From Cellulosimicrobium cellulans (GTDB lineage Bacteria > Actinomycetota > Actinomycetes > Actinomycetales > Cellulomonadaceae): a stretch of DNA of 64,000 bases. The DNA lies in the NCBI RefSeq assembly GCF_016921195.1, contig NZ_JAFGYF010000006.1, forward strand, positions 124,001 to 188,000, written 5' to 3'. Below the pieces are notes generated by a model. It ran no database searches. It had not been told where the DNA came from and was given only the letters and a program-made list of their open reading frames with translations. Shown piece after piece: positions 21,973-30,741 of the stretch; the first letter of the stretch is position 1; each line of letters starts with the position of its first letter. The position numbers and the translations under genes are program-made.

Positions 21973-22422
21973 TCAGCCGCAGTCGTCGCAGACGCCCGTC
22001 GCGGGCAGCACCGTGAAGCACGTGGGGCACACAGCCGGCGGCTTCTCGGGCTCCGAGGCGCGCGGCGTCGTCGTGCGCCGGGGGGTGCGGGGCGCGGTCG
22101 CGGCCTTCGCCGCGGTCCGGCGCGCGGGTGCCGGCGCTGCGGGCGCCGCGCCCGGCACGTCGAAGCCGCGCTTGCGCAGCAGGTCCGCGACGCCCACGGG
22201 GCTGTTGCGGAACTCCTCGGCCGTCGCGACGCGGCCGGTCGCGTACCGGTGTGCGACGCCGAGGATCGCCTGGGCGTCGTACGCGCGGTCCTCGTGGAGC
22301 AAGGGAGCTCCGGGGCTCGCGGTGAACCCGTAGACCCCGAGGAAGGCGTCCCGGCCGCGGTCGTCCCAGTCCGCGATCGCCTGGAGGATGTGCTGCCGGG
22401 TCACTGCCGAGAAGGTCGCCAC
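21973..22422 (-). CDS. ScoMcrA-like head domain protein with C-terminal zinc ribbon
   Basis: 149 residues. Residues 1-85 (HILQAIADWDDRGRDAFLGV, LLHEDRAYDAQAILGVAHRY, ATAEEFRNS, LLRKRGFDV) look like the N-terminal head domain found on the HNH endonuclease ScoMcrA and on small stand-alone actinobacterial proteins. A basic Ala/Pro/Thr linker leads to a CPTC...CDDC zinc ribbon at the C-terminus. No HNH nuclease domain is present, so this is a binding module rather than a complete restriction enzyme. Family assignment is from memory of the motif. Confidence 0.65.
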   Translation of the reverse strand: MATFSAVTRQHILQAIADWDDRGRDAFLGVYGFTASPGAPLLHEDRAYDAQAILGVAHRYATGRVATAEEFRNSPVGVADLLRKRGFDVPGAAPAAPAPARRTAAKAATAPRTPRRTTTPRASEPEKPPAVCPTCFTVLPATGVCDDCG

Positions 22423-22501
22423 GGGACGAGCCTAGACCGCCCCGTGGGGCGGCCCGGACGACCGGTGCGTGACCTCCGACACCAGCGTCCGGGCGCGGCC
22501 G

Positions 22502-23434
22502 TCACGGGACGGTGTGGCCCGCGGCGCGGAACAGCTCGTACCACTCGGCGCGCGTGAGCGGCACGTCCGAGCCGAGGGCCGCGCCCGACACGCGCTCCGG
22601 GCTCGTCGTGCCGAGCACGACCTGCATCCGCGCCGGGTGGCGCGTGATCCACGCGGTCGCGATCGCGATCGGGGGCACGCCGTAGCGCGCGGCGAGCCGG
22701 TCGATCACGGCGTTGAGTTCGGGGTACTTCTCCGAGCCCAGGAAGACGCCGGTGAAGAACCCCGCCTGGAACGGCGACCACGCCTGGACCGTGATGTCGT
22801 GCAGGCGGCAGTAGTCGACGATCCCGCTGTCGCGGCTGATCGACTGGTCCAGGCCCTGCATGTTCGCCGCGACCCCCTGCGCGACGATCGGCGCGTGCGT
22901 GATGGAGAGCTGGAGCTGGTTCGCCACGATCGGCTGGTCGACGTACCGGCGCAACAGCTCGATCTGCCCCGGCGTGTGGTTCGAGACCCCGAACGCGCGC
23001 ACCTTGCCCGCGGCGTGCAGGTCGGCGAACGCGCGCGCGACCTCCTCGGGCTCGACGAGGGCGTCGGGCCGGTGCAGCAGGAGGATGTCGAGGTAGTCCG
23101 TGCGCAGCGCGTCGAGCGAGCCCTCGACCGACGCGACGAGGTGGTCGTAGGAGAAGTCGAAGTACGGCCCCTCGGGCACGATCCCGGCCTTGGACTGGAT
23201 GACCCACTCCCCACGCTCGGCGGGGGAGAGGTCGAGGGCCTCGGCGAACCGGCGCTCGCAGCCGTGCAGGTCGGTGCCGTAGACGTCGGCGTGGTCGAGG
23301 AACGTGATGCCGGCGTCGCGCGCCGTGCGTACGAGCGCGCGGACCTCGTCGTCGGTCTTGTCCTGGATGCGCATGAGGCCGAGCACGACGTTCGGGACGA
23401 CGAGGTCGGTGCCGGGCAGGGTGAAGGTCTTCAC
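22502..23434 (-). CDS. Aldo/keto reductase (YdhF-like)
   Basis: 310 residues. The AKR fold is evident from TLPGTDLVVPNVVLGLMRI, FLDHADVYG (catalytic Asp/Tyr), WVIQSKAGIV (Lys), LLLHRPD (His), GVSNHTPGQIELL and the C-terminal VVLGTTSPERV. YdhF-like enzymes reduce carbonyls with NADPH; physiological roles are unclear. It follows another AKR gene on the same strand with a 40-bp gap, so the two probably form one transcript under the divergent LysR. Confidence 0.9.
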   Translation of the reverse strand: MKTFTLPGTDLVVPNVVLGLMRIQDKTDDEVRALVRTARDAGITFLDHADVYGTDLHGCERRFAEALDLSPAERGEWVIQSKAGIVPEGPYFDFSYDHLVASVEGSLDALRTDYLDILLLHRPDALVEPEEVARAFADLHAAGKVRAFGVSNHTPGQIELLRRYVDQPIVANQLQLSITHAPIVAQGVAANMQGLDQSISRDSGIVDYCRLHDITVQAWSPFQAGFFTGVFLGSEKYPELNAVIDRLAARYGVPPIAIATAWITRHPARMQVVLGTTSPERVSGAALGSDVPLTRAEWYELFRAAGHTVP

Positions 23435-23474
23435 GGGTGGAGCTCCTTCGCGGGGTGGGTCGTCGACGGGGGCG

Positions 23475-24335
23475 TCACGCGGCGGAGAGCCGCGCGACCT
23501 CCTCCGGGGACAGGGTCAGGTCGGCCGCGGCCGCCGAGTCGAGGATCGACGCGGGTCGCGAGGCGCCGGGGATGGGGATCACGACGGGCGCGAGCGCGAG
23601 CTCCCACGCGAGCGTGACCTGGTAGGCGCTCACGCCGTGGGCGTCGGCGACGTCCTGGAAGACGGCGTGGCGTGCGCCGAGCTCCGCGGCGTTGGCGATC
23701 CCGCCGAGCGGGCTCCACGGCAGGAACGCGACGCCCAGCGCCGCGCAGTGCTCGAGCTCGCCCTGGCTCGAGCGGAAGCGCGGCGAGAACTGGTTCTGGA
23801 CGGACGCGAGGCGGCCGCCGAGGAGCTCGTGCGCGAGGTCGATCTGGTCGACGTCCGCGTTCGAGATCCCGGCCTGCTGGATCACGCCCTCGTCGAGCAG
23901 CTCGACGAGCGCGCCGACCGAGTCGGCGTAGGGGACCTCGGGGTCGGGGCGGTGGAACTGGTACAGCCCGATGGCGTCGACGCCGAGCCGACGTGCGGAC
24001 TCCTTCGCGGCCTGCTTGAGGTAGGCCGGGTCGCCGTTGCGGGTCCAGGTACCGTCGCCCGGGCGCAGGTGGCCGCCCTTGGTCGCGACGAGGACGTCGG
24101 ACGCGTCGCCGCCGTAGGAGCGCAGCGCGCGGGCGATGAGCTCCTCGTTGTGGCCGACCTCGTCGGCGTGCAGGTGGTAGGCGTCGGCCGTGTCGATCAG
24201 CGTGACGCCGGCGTCGAGCGCGGCGTGGATCGTCGCGACGGACCGGGCCTCGTCCGGACGGCCCTCGATCGACATCGGCATGCCGCCGAGGCCGATCGCG
24301 GAGACCGTCCGGGATCCGAGAGTGCGCTGCTGCAT
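23475..24335 (-). CDS. Aldo/keto reductase
   Basis: 286 residues from ATG 24335 (GGGAGAC upstream). Motifs: TVSAIGLGGMPMSIEG, LIDTADAYHLHADEVGHNEE (catalytic Asp/Tyr), VATKGGH (Lys), YQFHRPDPEVP (His), AGISNADVDQIDLA and PIPGASRPASILDSA (cofactor phosphate). This pattern matches pyridoxal-reductase/YajO-like AKRs. It is first in a two-gene AKR operon diverging from the LysR gene. Confidence 0.9.
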   Translation of the reverse strand: MQQRTLGSRTVSAIGLGGMPMSIEGRPDEARSVATIHAALDAGVTLIDTADAYHLHADEVGHNEELIARALRSYGGDASDVLVATKGGHLRPGDGTWTRNGDPAYLKQAAKESARRLGVDAIGLYQFHRPDPEVPYADSVGALVELLDEGVIQQAGISNADVDQIDLAHELLGGRLASVQNQFSPRFRSSQGELEHCAALGVAFLPWSPLGGIANAAELGARHAVFQDVADAHGVSAYQVTLAWELALAPVVIPIPGASRPASILDSAAAADLTLSPEEVARLSAA

Positions 24336-24447
24336 GAGGTCTCCCTCGCGGGTCGGAGGACAGAAAGGGTCGTCGCCGGCCAGGACTACGGCGTGCGGGC
24401 CGTCACGGCCGGACGTCCCGAGCGTAGGAACCGTTAACCTAGAAGTC

Positions 24448-24463
24448 CAACGACTAGCAGTTG
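24448..24463. promoter_or_regulatory. Inverted repeat in LysR/AKR intergenic region
   Basis: CAAC (24448-24451) and GTTG (24460-24463) flank GACTAGCA, an interrupted dyad of the kind LysR-type regulators use. It lies 26 bp before the LysR start and between the divergent promoters. Confidence 0.4.
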
Positions 24464-24488
24464 TCACATACAGAAGAGTGAGTCATCA

Positions 24489-25442
24489 ATGGATCTGCGG
24501 CAGATGGAGTACCTCGTCGCGCTCGCGGACGAGCGCCAGTTCACCCGCGCGGCACAGCTCGTCGGCGTCTCCCAGTCGGGCCTGTCCGCCGCGGTCCGCA
24601 GCCTCGAGGAGGAGCTCGGCGCGAGCCTGTTCACGCGCACGACGCGCCGCGTCGAGCCCACCGAGGCGGGCCTGGCGCTGCTGCCGCACGCACGCTCCAT
24701 GCTCGCGCAGGCGGCCGCCGGTCGCGACGCGGTGGTCCGCGCGACCCGCGCGCTGTCCGGCTCTTTGCGCGTCGGCTCGGAGCAGTGCCTCGGCGTCCTC
24801 GACGTCACCACGCTGCTCGAGCGCTTCCACCGCCGCTACCCGCAGGTCGAGATCCAGTTCGCGCAGGCCGGCTCGCACGATCTCCTCGCGCGTGTGCGCG
24901 AGGGCGAGCTGGACGTCGCGTTCGTCGCGACCACCGAGCACCTGGGGTCGCTGTCGCAGACGGTGCTGGGCAGCGAGCCGCTCGTGCTCGTGTGCGCCCC
25001 GGAGCACCCGCTCGCCGCGCGCGGGCGGGTGGACTGGTCGGACCTGTCCGGCCAGGAGTTCGTCGACTTCGACCCGTCGTGGGGCGCGCGTCCCGTCAAC
25101 GACGCGACGTGCGCGGCGCACGGCGTCCACCGGCGCGTGCGGTGCTCGGTCAACGACGTGCACACGCTCCTCGAGCTCGTCGACCGGGGCCTCGGGATCG
25201 CGCTCGTCCCGCGTCACGTCGCGGCGAAGCCTCAGGCGGAGCGCCTCGTCACGCTCGCGCTGCCCGAGGCCGGCGCGCCCAGCTGGGTCGTCTCCGTCGT
25301 GACCGGACGCTGGGACAGCGGGGCCTCCGCGGCGCCCCAGCTCCTCGAGCTTCTCGCCGACGCGCCCGCGTGCCGGGGCGTCGAGGTCGCGCGACCCGAC
25401 GGCGAGCGGTCGGGCGTCGAGGTCGTGGCGGAGGTGCGGTGA
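24489..25442 (+). CDS. LysR-family transcriptional regulator
   Basis: 317 residues. The N-terminal winged helix (MDLRQMEYLVALADERQFTR, then AAQLVGVSQSGLSAAVRSLE) is typical, followed by the linker helix and a periplasmic-binding-like effector domain (about 90-295). It reads divergently from two aldo/keto reductase genes, the usual layout for a LysR and its target. Its stop overlaps the MFS start (GTGA), so it probably also drives that exporter's expression. Confidence 0.93.
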   Translation: MDLRQMEYLVALADERQFTRAAQLVGVSQSGLSAAVRSLEEELGASLFTRTTRRVEPTEAGLALLPHARSMLAQAAAGRDAVVRATRALSGSLRVGSEQCLGVLDVTTLLERFHRRYPQVEIQFAQAGSHDLLARVREGELDVAFVATTEHLGSLSQTVLGSEPLVLVCAPEHPLAARGRVDWSDLSGQEFVDFDPSWGARPVNDATCAAHGVHRRVRCSVNDVHTLLELVDRGLGIALVPRHVAAKPQAERLVTLALPEAGAPSWVVSVVTGRWDSGASAAPQLLELLADAPACRGVEVARPDGERSGVEVVAEVR

Positions 25443-26758
25443 CCGCCCCCGCGGGCACCGACGCGCCGCTCTTCCCGCTCCGCAGCGTCGTCCTCGGCGC
25501 GTTCGTCCCGACGCTCTTCCTGGAGATCGGCGTCGGGGCGATGCTCCCGGTCGTCGCCGTGACCGCGACCGGGCGCGGCGCGAGCCTCACCGTCGCGGGG
25601 CTCGTCGCCGCGCTCGTCCCGATCGGCAAGATCCTGTTCGACCTCCCGGCCGGGGCGCTCGCGCAACGGATCGGCGACCGGGCGGCCATGCTGCTCGCGG
25701 GTGGCGTCGCCGTCGCCGCGTTCGCGACGATCGCGCTGAGCCCGAGCCTCGGCGGACTGGCGGCGGGCGTCCTCGCCCTGGGGGCGTCGACCGCCGTCTT
25801 CAACCTCGCCCGGCAGGCCTACCTCACCGAGATCACCCCGCCGCTGCGGCGGGCCCGAGTCCTCTCCACGCTCGCGGGCGTGCACCGCATCGGGCTGTTC
25901 CTCGGCCCGTTCGCGGGGGCCGCCGTCATCGCCGCGACGGACGTCCGGGGCGCCTACTGGCTCGGCGCCGCGGCCGCGCTGGTCGCGGTGGCGGTGCTCG
26001 CCGTCGTGCGCCCGGAGCCGACGGCGCTGGACGAGCCCGGCCGCGTGCGGTCGCGTCGCGGCGGTCCCGCGGGGGGACCGCGGGCGACCATCGCCGGGGT
26101 GGCCCGCGACCACCGGCGCCTCTTCGCGACGCTCGGCGTCGCGATCCTGCTCGTGAGCGCCGTGCGCGGCGCGCGCCAGACCGTCATCCCGCTCTGGGGC
26201 GAGCACCTCGGGCTGGACGCGGAGGTGACGTCGCTCGTGTTCGGCGTCTCCGGCGCGCTCGACATGCTGCTGTTCTACCCGGCGGGCAAGGTCATGGACC
26301 GGTTCGGGCGGCTGTGGGTCGCGGTACCGTCGATGCTCACCATGGCCGCCGGGCTCGCGCTCCTGCCCTTCGCCCACACGGTGGGAGCGGTGACCGTCGT
26401 CGCGGCGCTGCTCGGGGTCGGCAACGGGATGGGGTCGGGCATCGTCATGACGCTGGGAGCCGACGTCGCACCCCCGGCCGTGCGCCCGACCTTCCTCAGC
26501 GTGTGGCGGCTGTTCCAGGACACAGGCGACGCGCTGGGCCCCCTCGTGCTCTCGGCGGGCGCCGCGCTGGGGTCGCTCGCGGCGGGCGTCTGGGCGACGT
26601 CGCTCCTCGGTGCGGGGTCCGCCGCAGCGCTCGCACGGTGGGTGCCGCGCTACTCGCCGCTCGCGAACCTCGTGCGGCCGCGTGCCGGGCACAAGGCCGT
26701 GCGCGTTCCGCCCGACGCGTCCGAGCGTGGCGACGGGAAGCGGCCCCGTCGTTCGTGA
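25439..26758 (+). CDS. MFS transporter
   Basis: 439 residues from a GTG overlapping the LysR stop. Twelve hydrophobic helices can be drawn; MFS loop motifs LAQRIGDRAAMLLAGG (2-3 loop) and VMDRFGRLWVAVPSM (8-9 loop) are clear. It resembles drug:proton antiporters. A central cytoplasmic loop (about 200-220) is Arg/Gly-rich. Translational coupling to LysR suggests export of a compound the regulator senses. Confidence 0.88.
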   Translation: MTAPAGTDAPLFPLRSVVLGAFVPTLFLEIGVGAMLPVVAVTATGRGASLTVAGLVAALVPIGKILFDLPAGALAQRIGDRAAMLLAGGVAVAAFATIALSPSLGGLAAGVLALGASTAVFNLARQAYLTEITPPLRRARVLSTLAGVHRIGLFLGPFAGAAVIAATDVRGAYWLGAAAALVAVAVLAVVRPEPTALDEPGRVRSRRGGPAGGPRATIAGVARDHRRLFATLGVAILLVSAVRGARQTVIPLWGEHLGLDAEVTSLVFGVSGALDMLLFYPAGKVMDRFGRLWVAVPSMLTMAAGLALLPFAHTVGAVTVVAALLGVGNGMGSGIVMTLGADVAPPAVRPTFLSVWRLFQDTGDALGPLVLSAGAALGSLAAGVWATSLLGAGSAAALARWVPRYSPLANLVRPRAGHKAVRVPPDASERGDGKRPRRS

Positions 26759-26777
26759 CGCACGTCACGCGCGCCGA

Positions 26778-26804
26778 TGTCACGCGCGCGTGCCGGCCCG
26801 CGTC
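26778..26804 (+). promoter_or_regulatory. ECF41-type sigma promoter
   Basis: TGTCACG (26778-26784), a 16-bp gap and CGTC (26801-26804) match the promoter I recall for ECF41 sigma factors (TGTCACA, about 16 bp, CGTC). It lies 61 bp before a gene coupled to an ECF41-like sigma factor, implying autoregulation. Confidence 0.65.
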
Positions 26805-26865
26805 TGGATGGTCGACCGATCGCTCGACCGGCGCGTGCCGCGCCGGCTGACGGAAGGGGGCCCTC

Positions 26866-27459
26866 GTGGCCCGCATCTCGCTCGACCCGCCCCGGACCCT
26901 GCTCAACCGCACGCTCGCCACGCTCTCGCGGCGGCGCTACGGCGCCGTGCTCCAGCCGCTCGCGGCGGCCGGGCACAACCCGCGCGTCGCGACCGCCTAC
27001 TGCCTCCTCGAGGCGGGCGTCGCGCGCTGGCGGACTCTCGACCCGACGCTCGCGGCGCTCGCCGTCATGGCGACGGCGGTACGGATCGGCTGCTCCTGGT
27101 GCGTCGACTTCGGCTACTGGGAGTCCGAGCACGGCGCCGTCGACCCCCGCAAGCTGCACGACGTGCCCGGGTGGCGCGACAGCGACGCCTACACCGCAGG
27201 TGAGCGGCGCGTGCTCGAGTACGCCGAGGCTGCCACGGCCACACCGCCCACCGTGAGCGACGAGCTCGCCGCGGCGCTGGTCGACGACCTGGGAGAGGCC
27301 GCGTTCGTGGAGCTCACCGCCCTCGTCGCGCTCGAGAACCTGCGCAGCCGGGTCAACGCGGCCCTCGGCCTGTCCAGCCAGGGCTTCAGCGACCGGTGCG
27401 AGGTCCCGCTCGCCGGCGGGCTGCGCGCGGCGGGGACGGCGGGCAGGCTGGCGGAGTGA
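26866..27459 (+). CDS. Carboxymuconolactone-decarboxylase/AhpD-like family protein
   Basis: 197 residues from a GTG with GGAAGGGGG upstream. The family CxxC motif is present in IGCSWCVDFGYWE (about residues 76-84), with surrounding helices as in AhpD-like alkylhydroperoxidases. Such proteins are the usual partners of ECF41 sigma factors (the carboxymuconolactone decarboxylase/oxidoreductase/epimerase set). It overlaps the sigma gene by 4 bp. A peroxidase or redox-signal role is inferred, not shown. Confidence 0.88.
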   Translation: MARISLDPPRTLLNRTLATLSRRRYGAVLQPLAAAGHNPRVATAYCLLEAGVARWRTLDPTLAALAVMATAVRIGCSWCVDFGYWESEHGAVDPRKLHDVPGWRDSDAYTAGERRVLEYAEAATATPPTVSDELAAALVDDLGEAAFVELTALVALENLRSRVNAALGLSSQGFSDRCEVPLAGGLRAAGTAGRLAE

Positions 27460-28346
27460 GCGACGACACCACCCCGCCGTCCGAGGCGACCCTCGAGCCG
27501 TTCGCGACGCACCGTCGCCTGCTCTTCACGGTCGCGTACGAGATGACGGGCTCCGCCGCGGACGCCGAGGACGTGGTCCAGGAGGCCTGGCTGCGCTGGT
27601 CGTCGGCGGACCGGTCCGGCGTCCTGGACCCGCGCGCCTACCTCGTGCGCGTCACGACCCGGCTCGCGCTCGACCGGTTGCGCGCGCTGCGCGGGCGCCG
27701 CGAGACGTACGTGGGGCAGTGGCTCCCGGACCCGCTCCTCACGACGCCGGACGCCGCGCTGCAGGTCGAGCGCGCGGAGGACGTGTCGATGGCGCTGCTC
27801 GTCGTGCTGGAGACGCTGAGCCCGCTCGAGCGCGCCGTGTTCGTGCTGCGCGAGGTGTTCGACGCCCCCTACGAGGAGATCGCCGAAGCGCTCGACCGCG
27901 CTCCCGACGCGGTGCGCCAGACGGCGCACCGCGCGCGCGAGCACGTGCGCGCGCGGCGACCGCGGTTCACCCCGCCCGACGACGCGCAGCGCGCCGCGGT
28001 CGAGCGATTCATGGCCGCTTGCGCCACGGGCGACACCGCCGCGCTCGTCGAGATCCTCGCGCCGGACGTCGTCGTGGTGAGCGACGGCGGCGGCAAGGCG
28101 CGTGCGGCCCTGCGGCCCGTCGCGGGCGCGGACAAGGTGGCGCGCATGCTCGTGGGGCTCTCGGCGAAGCCCGAGACGACGGCGATGGCCTTCGAGCCCG
28201 CGCTCGTGAACGGCGCGCTGGGCGGCGTGTGGACCGTCGGCGGGGCGCCCGCCATGGCCGCGACCGTCGAGTACGACGGCGAGCGCGTCGCGCGCGTCCT
28301 GCTCTTCCGGAACCCGGAGCGGCTGGCCGGGCTCAGACGAGCGTGA
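27456..28346 (+). CDS. ECF41-type RNA polymerase sigma factor with C-terminal SnoaL-like domain
   Basis: 296 residues from a GTG. Region 2 (FTVAYEMTGSAADAEDVVQEA) and region 4 (LSPLERAVFVLREVFDAPYE...VRQTAHRAREHVR) are followed by a SnoaL/NTF2-like domain (about 175-296). All three marks of the ECF41 group are visible: WLPDP between sigma regions (about 88), DGGGK (about 210) and NPERL near the end. The fused domain replaces a separate anti-sigma factor. The coupled upstream gene and matching promoter support the call. Confidence 0.92.
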   Translation: MSDDTTPPSEATLEPFATHRRLLFTVAYEMTGSAADAEDVVQEAWLRWSSADRSGVLDPRAYLVRVTTRLALDRLRALRGRRETYVGQWLPDPLLTTPDAALQVERAEDVSMALLVVLETLSPLERAVFVLREVFDAPYEEIAEALDRAPDAVRQTAHRAREHVRARRPRFTPPDDAQRAAVERFMAACATGDTAALVEILAPDVVVVSDGGGKARAALRPVAGADKVARMLVGLSAKPETTAMAFEPALVNGALGGVWTVGGAPAMAATVEYDGERVARVLLFRNPERLAGLRRA

Positions 28347-28551
28347 GGATGCCGAGCACCCCGACCGCCACGGCCAGGAGCAGGGAGACGGCGATGAGCG
28401 CGACGTGCACCGTGAGGAAGCGCGTGGCGCGCCCGTCGGCGTCGCGCGCGCGAGGGTCCTTGGCGACGCGCTGGAGGAAGCGCGGCCAGATGAGCAGGTT
28501 CCACGTGGCCGTGACGAGCAGGACGACGGACCAGGCGACGGGGAGTTCCAC
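28333..28551 (-). CDS. SCO4848-family small membrane protein
   Basis: 72 residues from a GTG at 28551. Two membrane helices (about 4-21 and 48-70) flank a charged loop; WNLLIWPRFLQRVAKDPRA and the C-terminal helix resemble the SCO4848 family of unknown function. The 3' end overlaps the convergent sigma gene by 14 bp. Confidence 0.75.
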   Translation of the reverse strand: MELPVAWSVVLLVTATWNLLIWPRFLQRVAKDPRARDADGRATRFLTVHVALIAVSLLLAVAVGVLGILTLV

Positions 28552-28636
28552 GCCCCGAGCATGACACCGGCTCGCGACGCCCTCGGACGGGGGAGGGGCG
28601 CACCGGATGTGGGATCGACCACATCGACGTCGGTAG

Positions 28637-28655
28637 GAAGGTGAGGCTAGCCTTG
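28637..28655. promoter_or_regulatory. Iron box (DmdR/IdeR/DtxR-type operator)
   Basis: AGGTGAGGCTAGCCT is a symmetric match to the iron-box core AGGTTAGGCTAACCT (13 of 15). It lies 67 bp before the siderophore-interacting protein gene, so that gene should be repressed when iron is plentiful. Confidence 0.75.
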
Positions 28656-28721
28656 CCTGGGTTCCGCGCTCGCGGGGCCGTCGTCCGCCCGGCTCGCCGG
28701 GCCGCACCCCGAGGAGCACCG

Positions 28722-29552
28722 GTGGCCACCTTCAAGACGGTCAAGCCCGCCGACGCCCACGTCGTCACGCTGAGCGTCGTCGGGAGCAAGCGGGTGAGCC
28801 CCAACGTCGTGCGGGTGACGCTCGGCGGGGACGACATGGAGCTCTTCACGCCGATGGGCTTCGACCAGTGGTTCCGGCTCTTCCTGGCCCGCGACGACCA
28901 GGACTCCCTCCGCCTGCCGACGCGCACGTCGGGCATGTGGTACGTCCAGTACCTCGCCACGCCCAAGGCGCGCCGGCCCTGGGTGCGCAACTACACGGTG
29001 CGTGCGGCCCGGCCCGACCTGCGCGAGCTCGACGTCGACTTCGTCGTCCACGGCGACGCCGGGCCCGCGTCGTCGTTCGCACTGTCCGCGCAGCCGGGTG
29101 ACCGGGTCGGCGTGCTCGACCAGGGCGTCGGCTACAACCCGCGGGTCCCGCACGACTGGACGCTCGTCGTCGCCGACGAGACCGGGCTACCGGCCGTCGC
29201 GGGCATCTGCGAGTCCCTGCCCGACGACGCGCGCGGCCTCGCGATCGTCGAGATCCCCGAGGCGGCGGACGCGCAGGAGTTCCGCGTGCCGGCGGGTGTC
29301 GAGCTCCGCTGGGTCGTGCGCGAGGGCGCAGCGCCCGCGGGCACCGACCCGCACGAGCTCCTGCCCGGCACGCTGGCGCTCGAGGCCGTGCGGTCGGCCG
29401 ACCTGCCGTCCGCGCCGGTCTACGCGTACGCGGTGGGGGAGTCGGCGCTCGCGACGGGCGTGCGTCGCCACCTCGTCAACGACCGCGGCGTGCCCAAGGC
29501 GCACGTCGACTTCGTCGGGTACTGGCGGCACGGGCACGCGGCGTCCGCCTGA
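28722..29552 (+). CDS. Siderophore-interacting protein (flavin-dependent ferric reductase family)
   Basis: 276 residues from a GTG with GAGGAG 5-10 nt upstream; the frame is open further upstream but would run through the iron box. The FAD-binding barrel shows RKYTVR-like RNYTVRAARPDLRELDVDFV with VHGDAGPASSFA, and the SIP C-terminal region includes YAYAVGESALATGVRRHL and FVGYWRHGHA. These proteins release iron from ferric siderophores in the cytoplasm. No siderophore transporter or synthase lies nearby. Confidence 0.93.
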   Translation: MATFKTVKPADAHVVTLSVVGSKRVSPNVVRVTLGGDDMELFTPMGFDQWFRLFLARDDQDSLRLPTRTSGMWYVQYLATPKARRPWVRNYTVRAARPDLRELDVDFVVHGDAGPASSFALSAQPGDRVGVLDQGVGYNPRVPHDWTLVVADETGLPAVAGICESLPDDARGLAIVEIPEAADAQEFRVPAGVELRWVVREGAAPAGTDPHELLPGTLALEAVRSADLPSAPVYAYAVGESALATGVRRHLVNDRGVPKAHVDFVGYWRHGHAASA

Positions 29553-29556
29553 TCCG

Positions 29557-30666
29557 TCAGACCTTGCGGAGCTGGCGGAACATCGGGCAGTCGAACGGGT
29601 CGCGTGCGGAGAGCCCGACGCGGTTGAGGTACCGCACGACGATGCCGTAGGACTGCACGAGGCTCGTCTCCGTGTAGGGCAGGCCGAGGTTCGCGCAGTG
29701 CTCGCGCACGATCTCGCGCGCCCGCGCGAGATGAGGGCGCGGCATGCTCGGGAACAGGTGGTGCTCGATCTGGAAGTTGAGCCCGCCCATGAGGGTGTTC
29801 ATCCACCAGCCGCCGCGGATGTTGCGCGACGTCAGGACCTGCTTCGAGAGGAAGTCGATCCTCGTGTTCTCGGGGATGATCGCCATGCCCTTGTGGTTCG
29901 GCGCGAACGACGCCCCCATGTAGACGCCGAAGACGGCGAGCTGGACGCCGAGGAAGGCGGCCGCCATGCCGAGCGGCAGGAACCAGAAGACGGCGCCGAC
30001 GTAGAGCGACAGGCGCAGGGTGAGGATCACGAGCTCGACGACCCGGGTGCGGAGGTTGCCGCGCGCCCGGCCGCCCGCGAGGAGCGAGCGGTACGCCTGG
30101 ACGTGCAGGTTCAGGCCCTCCAGCGTGAGCAGCGGGAAGAACAGCCATCCCTGGTAGCGGTTGATCACGGAGCGGAGGCCCTTCGCGGCGGCCGCGTCGT
30201 CGTCGAGGAAGACGACGACGTCGGGGGCGATGTCCGGGTCCTTGCCGCGCTGGTTCGGGTTGGCGTGGTGGCGGGTGTGCTTGTTCATCCACCACGAGTG
30301 GCTGATCCCCACCACGCCGTTGGCGAGGATGCGCCCCAGGCGGTCGTTCGCCGGGCCGGAGGCGAAGACCTGCCGGTGGGACGCCTCGTGCGCGACGAAC
30401 GCGAACTGGGTGAAGATCAGGCCGAGCGCGCCGGCGACGAGGAGCTGGAACCACGAGTCGCCGAGCAGCACGAACCCGGCGACGGCACCGCCGAGCGCGA
30501 GGGCGAGCACCGCGAGGGTCCACAGGTAGTAGCCGTGGGTACGGTGGAGCAGGCCGGCGTCGCGCACGGTGCGCGACAGCGCGCTGTACGTGCTCGTGAC
30601 GGCGCCCGGCTCGTCGGTGCGGGGGCGGGTGGCCCGGAAGCCCGGGCGCACTGCGGCAGAGGTCAT
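29557..30666 (-). CDS. Acyl-CoA (fatty acid) desaturase
   Basis: 369 residues from ATG 30666. All three di-iron histidine boxes are present: HEASHRQ (about 95), HTRHHANPN (about 131) and IEHHLFPSM (about 307). Hydrophobic helices lie between them, as in DesA3-type membrane desaturases. The enzyme introduces a double bond into long-chain acyl-CoA with an oxygenase partner. It converges on the siderophore gene with a 4-bp gap, and a perfect palindrome lies 76 bp upstream of its start. Confidence 0.93.
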   Translation of the reverse strand: MTSAAVRPGFRATRPRTDEPGAVTSTYSALSRTVRDAGLLHRTHGYYLWTLAVLALALGGAVAGFVLLGDSWFQLLVAGALGLIFTQFAFVAHEASHRQVFASGPANDRLGRILANGVVGISHSWWMNKHTRHHANPNQRGKDPDIAPDVVVFLDDDAAAAKGLRSVINRYQGWLFFPLLTLEGLNLHVQAYRSLLAGGRARGNLRTRVVELVILTLRLSLYVGAVFWFLPLGMAAAFLGVQLAVFGVYMGASFAPNHKGMAIIPENTRIDFLSKQVLTSRNIRGGWWMNTLMGGLNFQIEHHLFPSMPRPHLARAREIVREHCANLGLPYTETSLVQSYGIVVRYLNRVGLSARDPFDCPMFRQLRKV

Positions 30667-30741
30667 GTGTCCTCGCAGGCTGTCGGTGTCGACTTCCCAG
30701 CCGCGGAGGTGAGCGGACGCTCGTGGTGCAGATGGCCCCAC

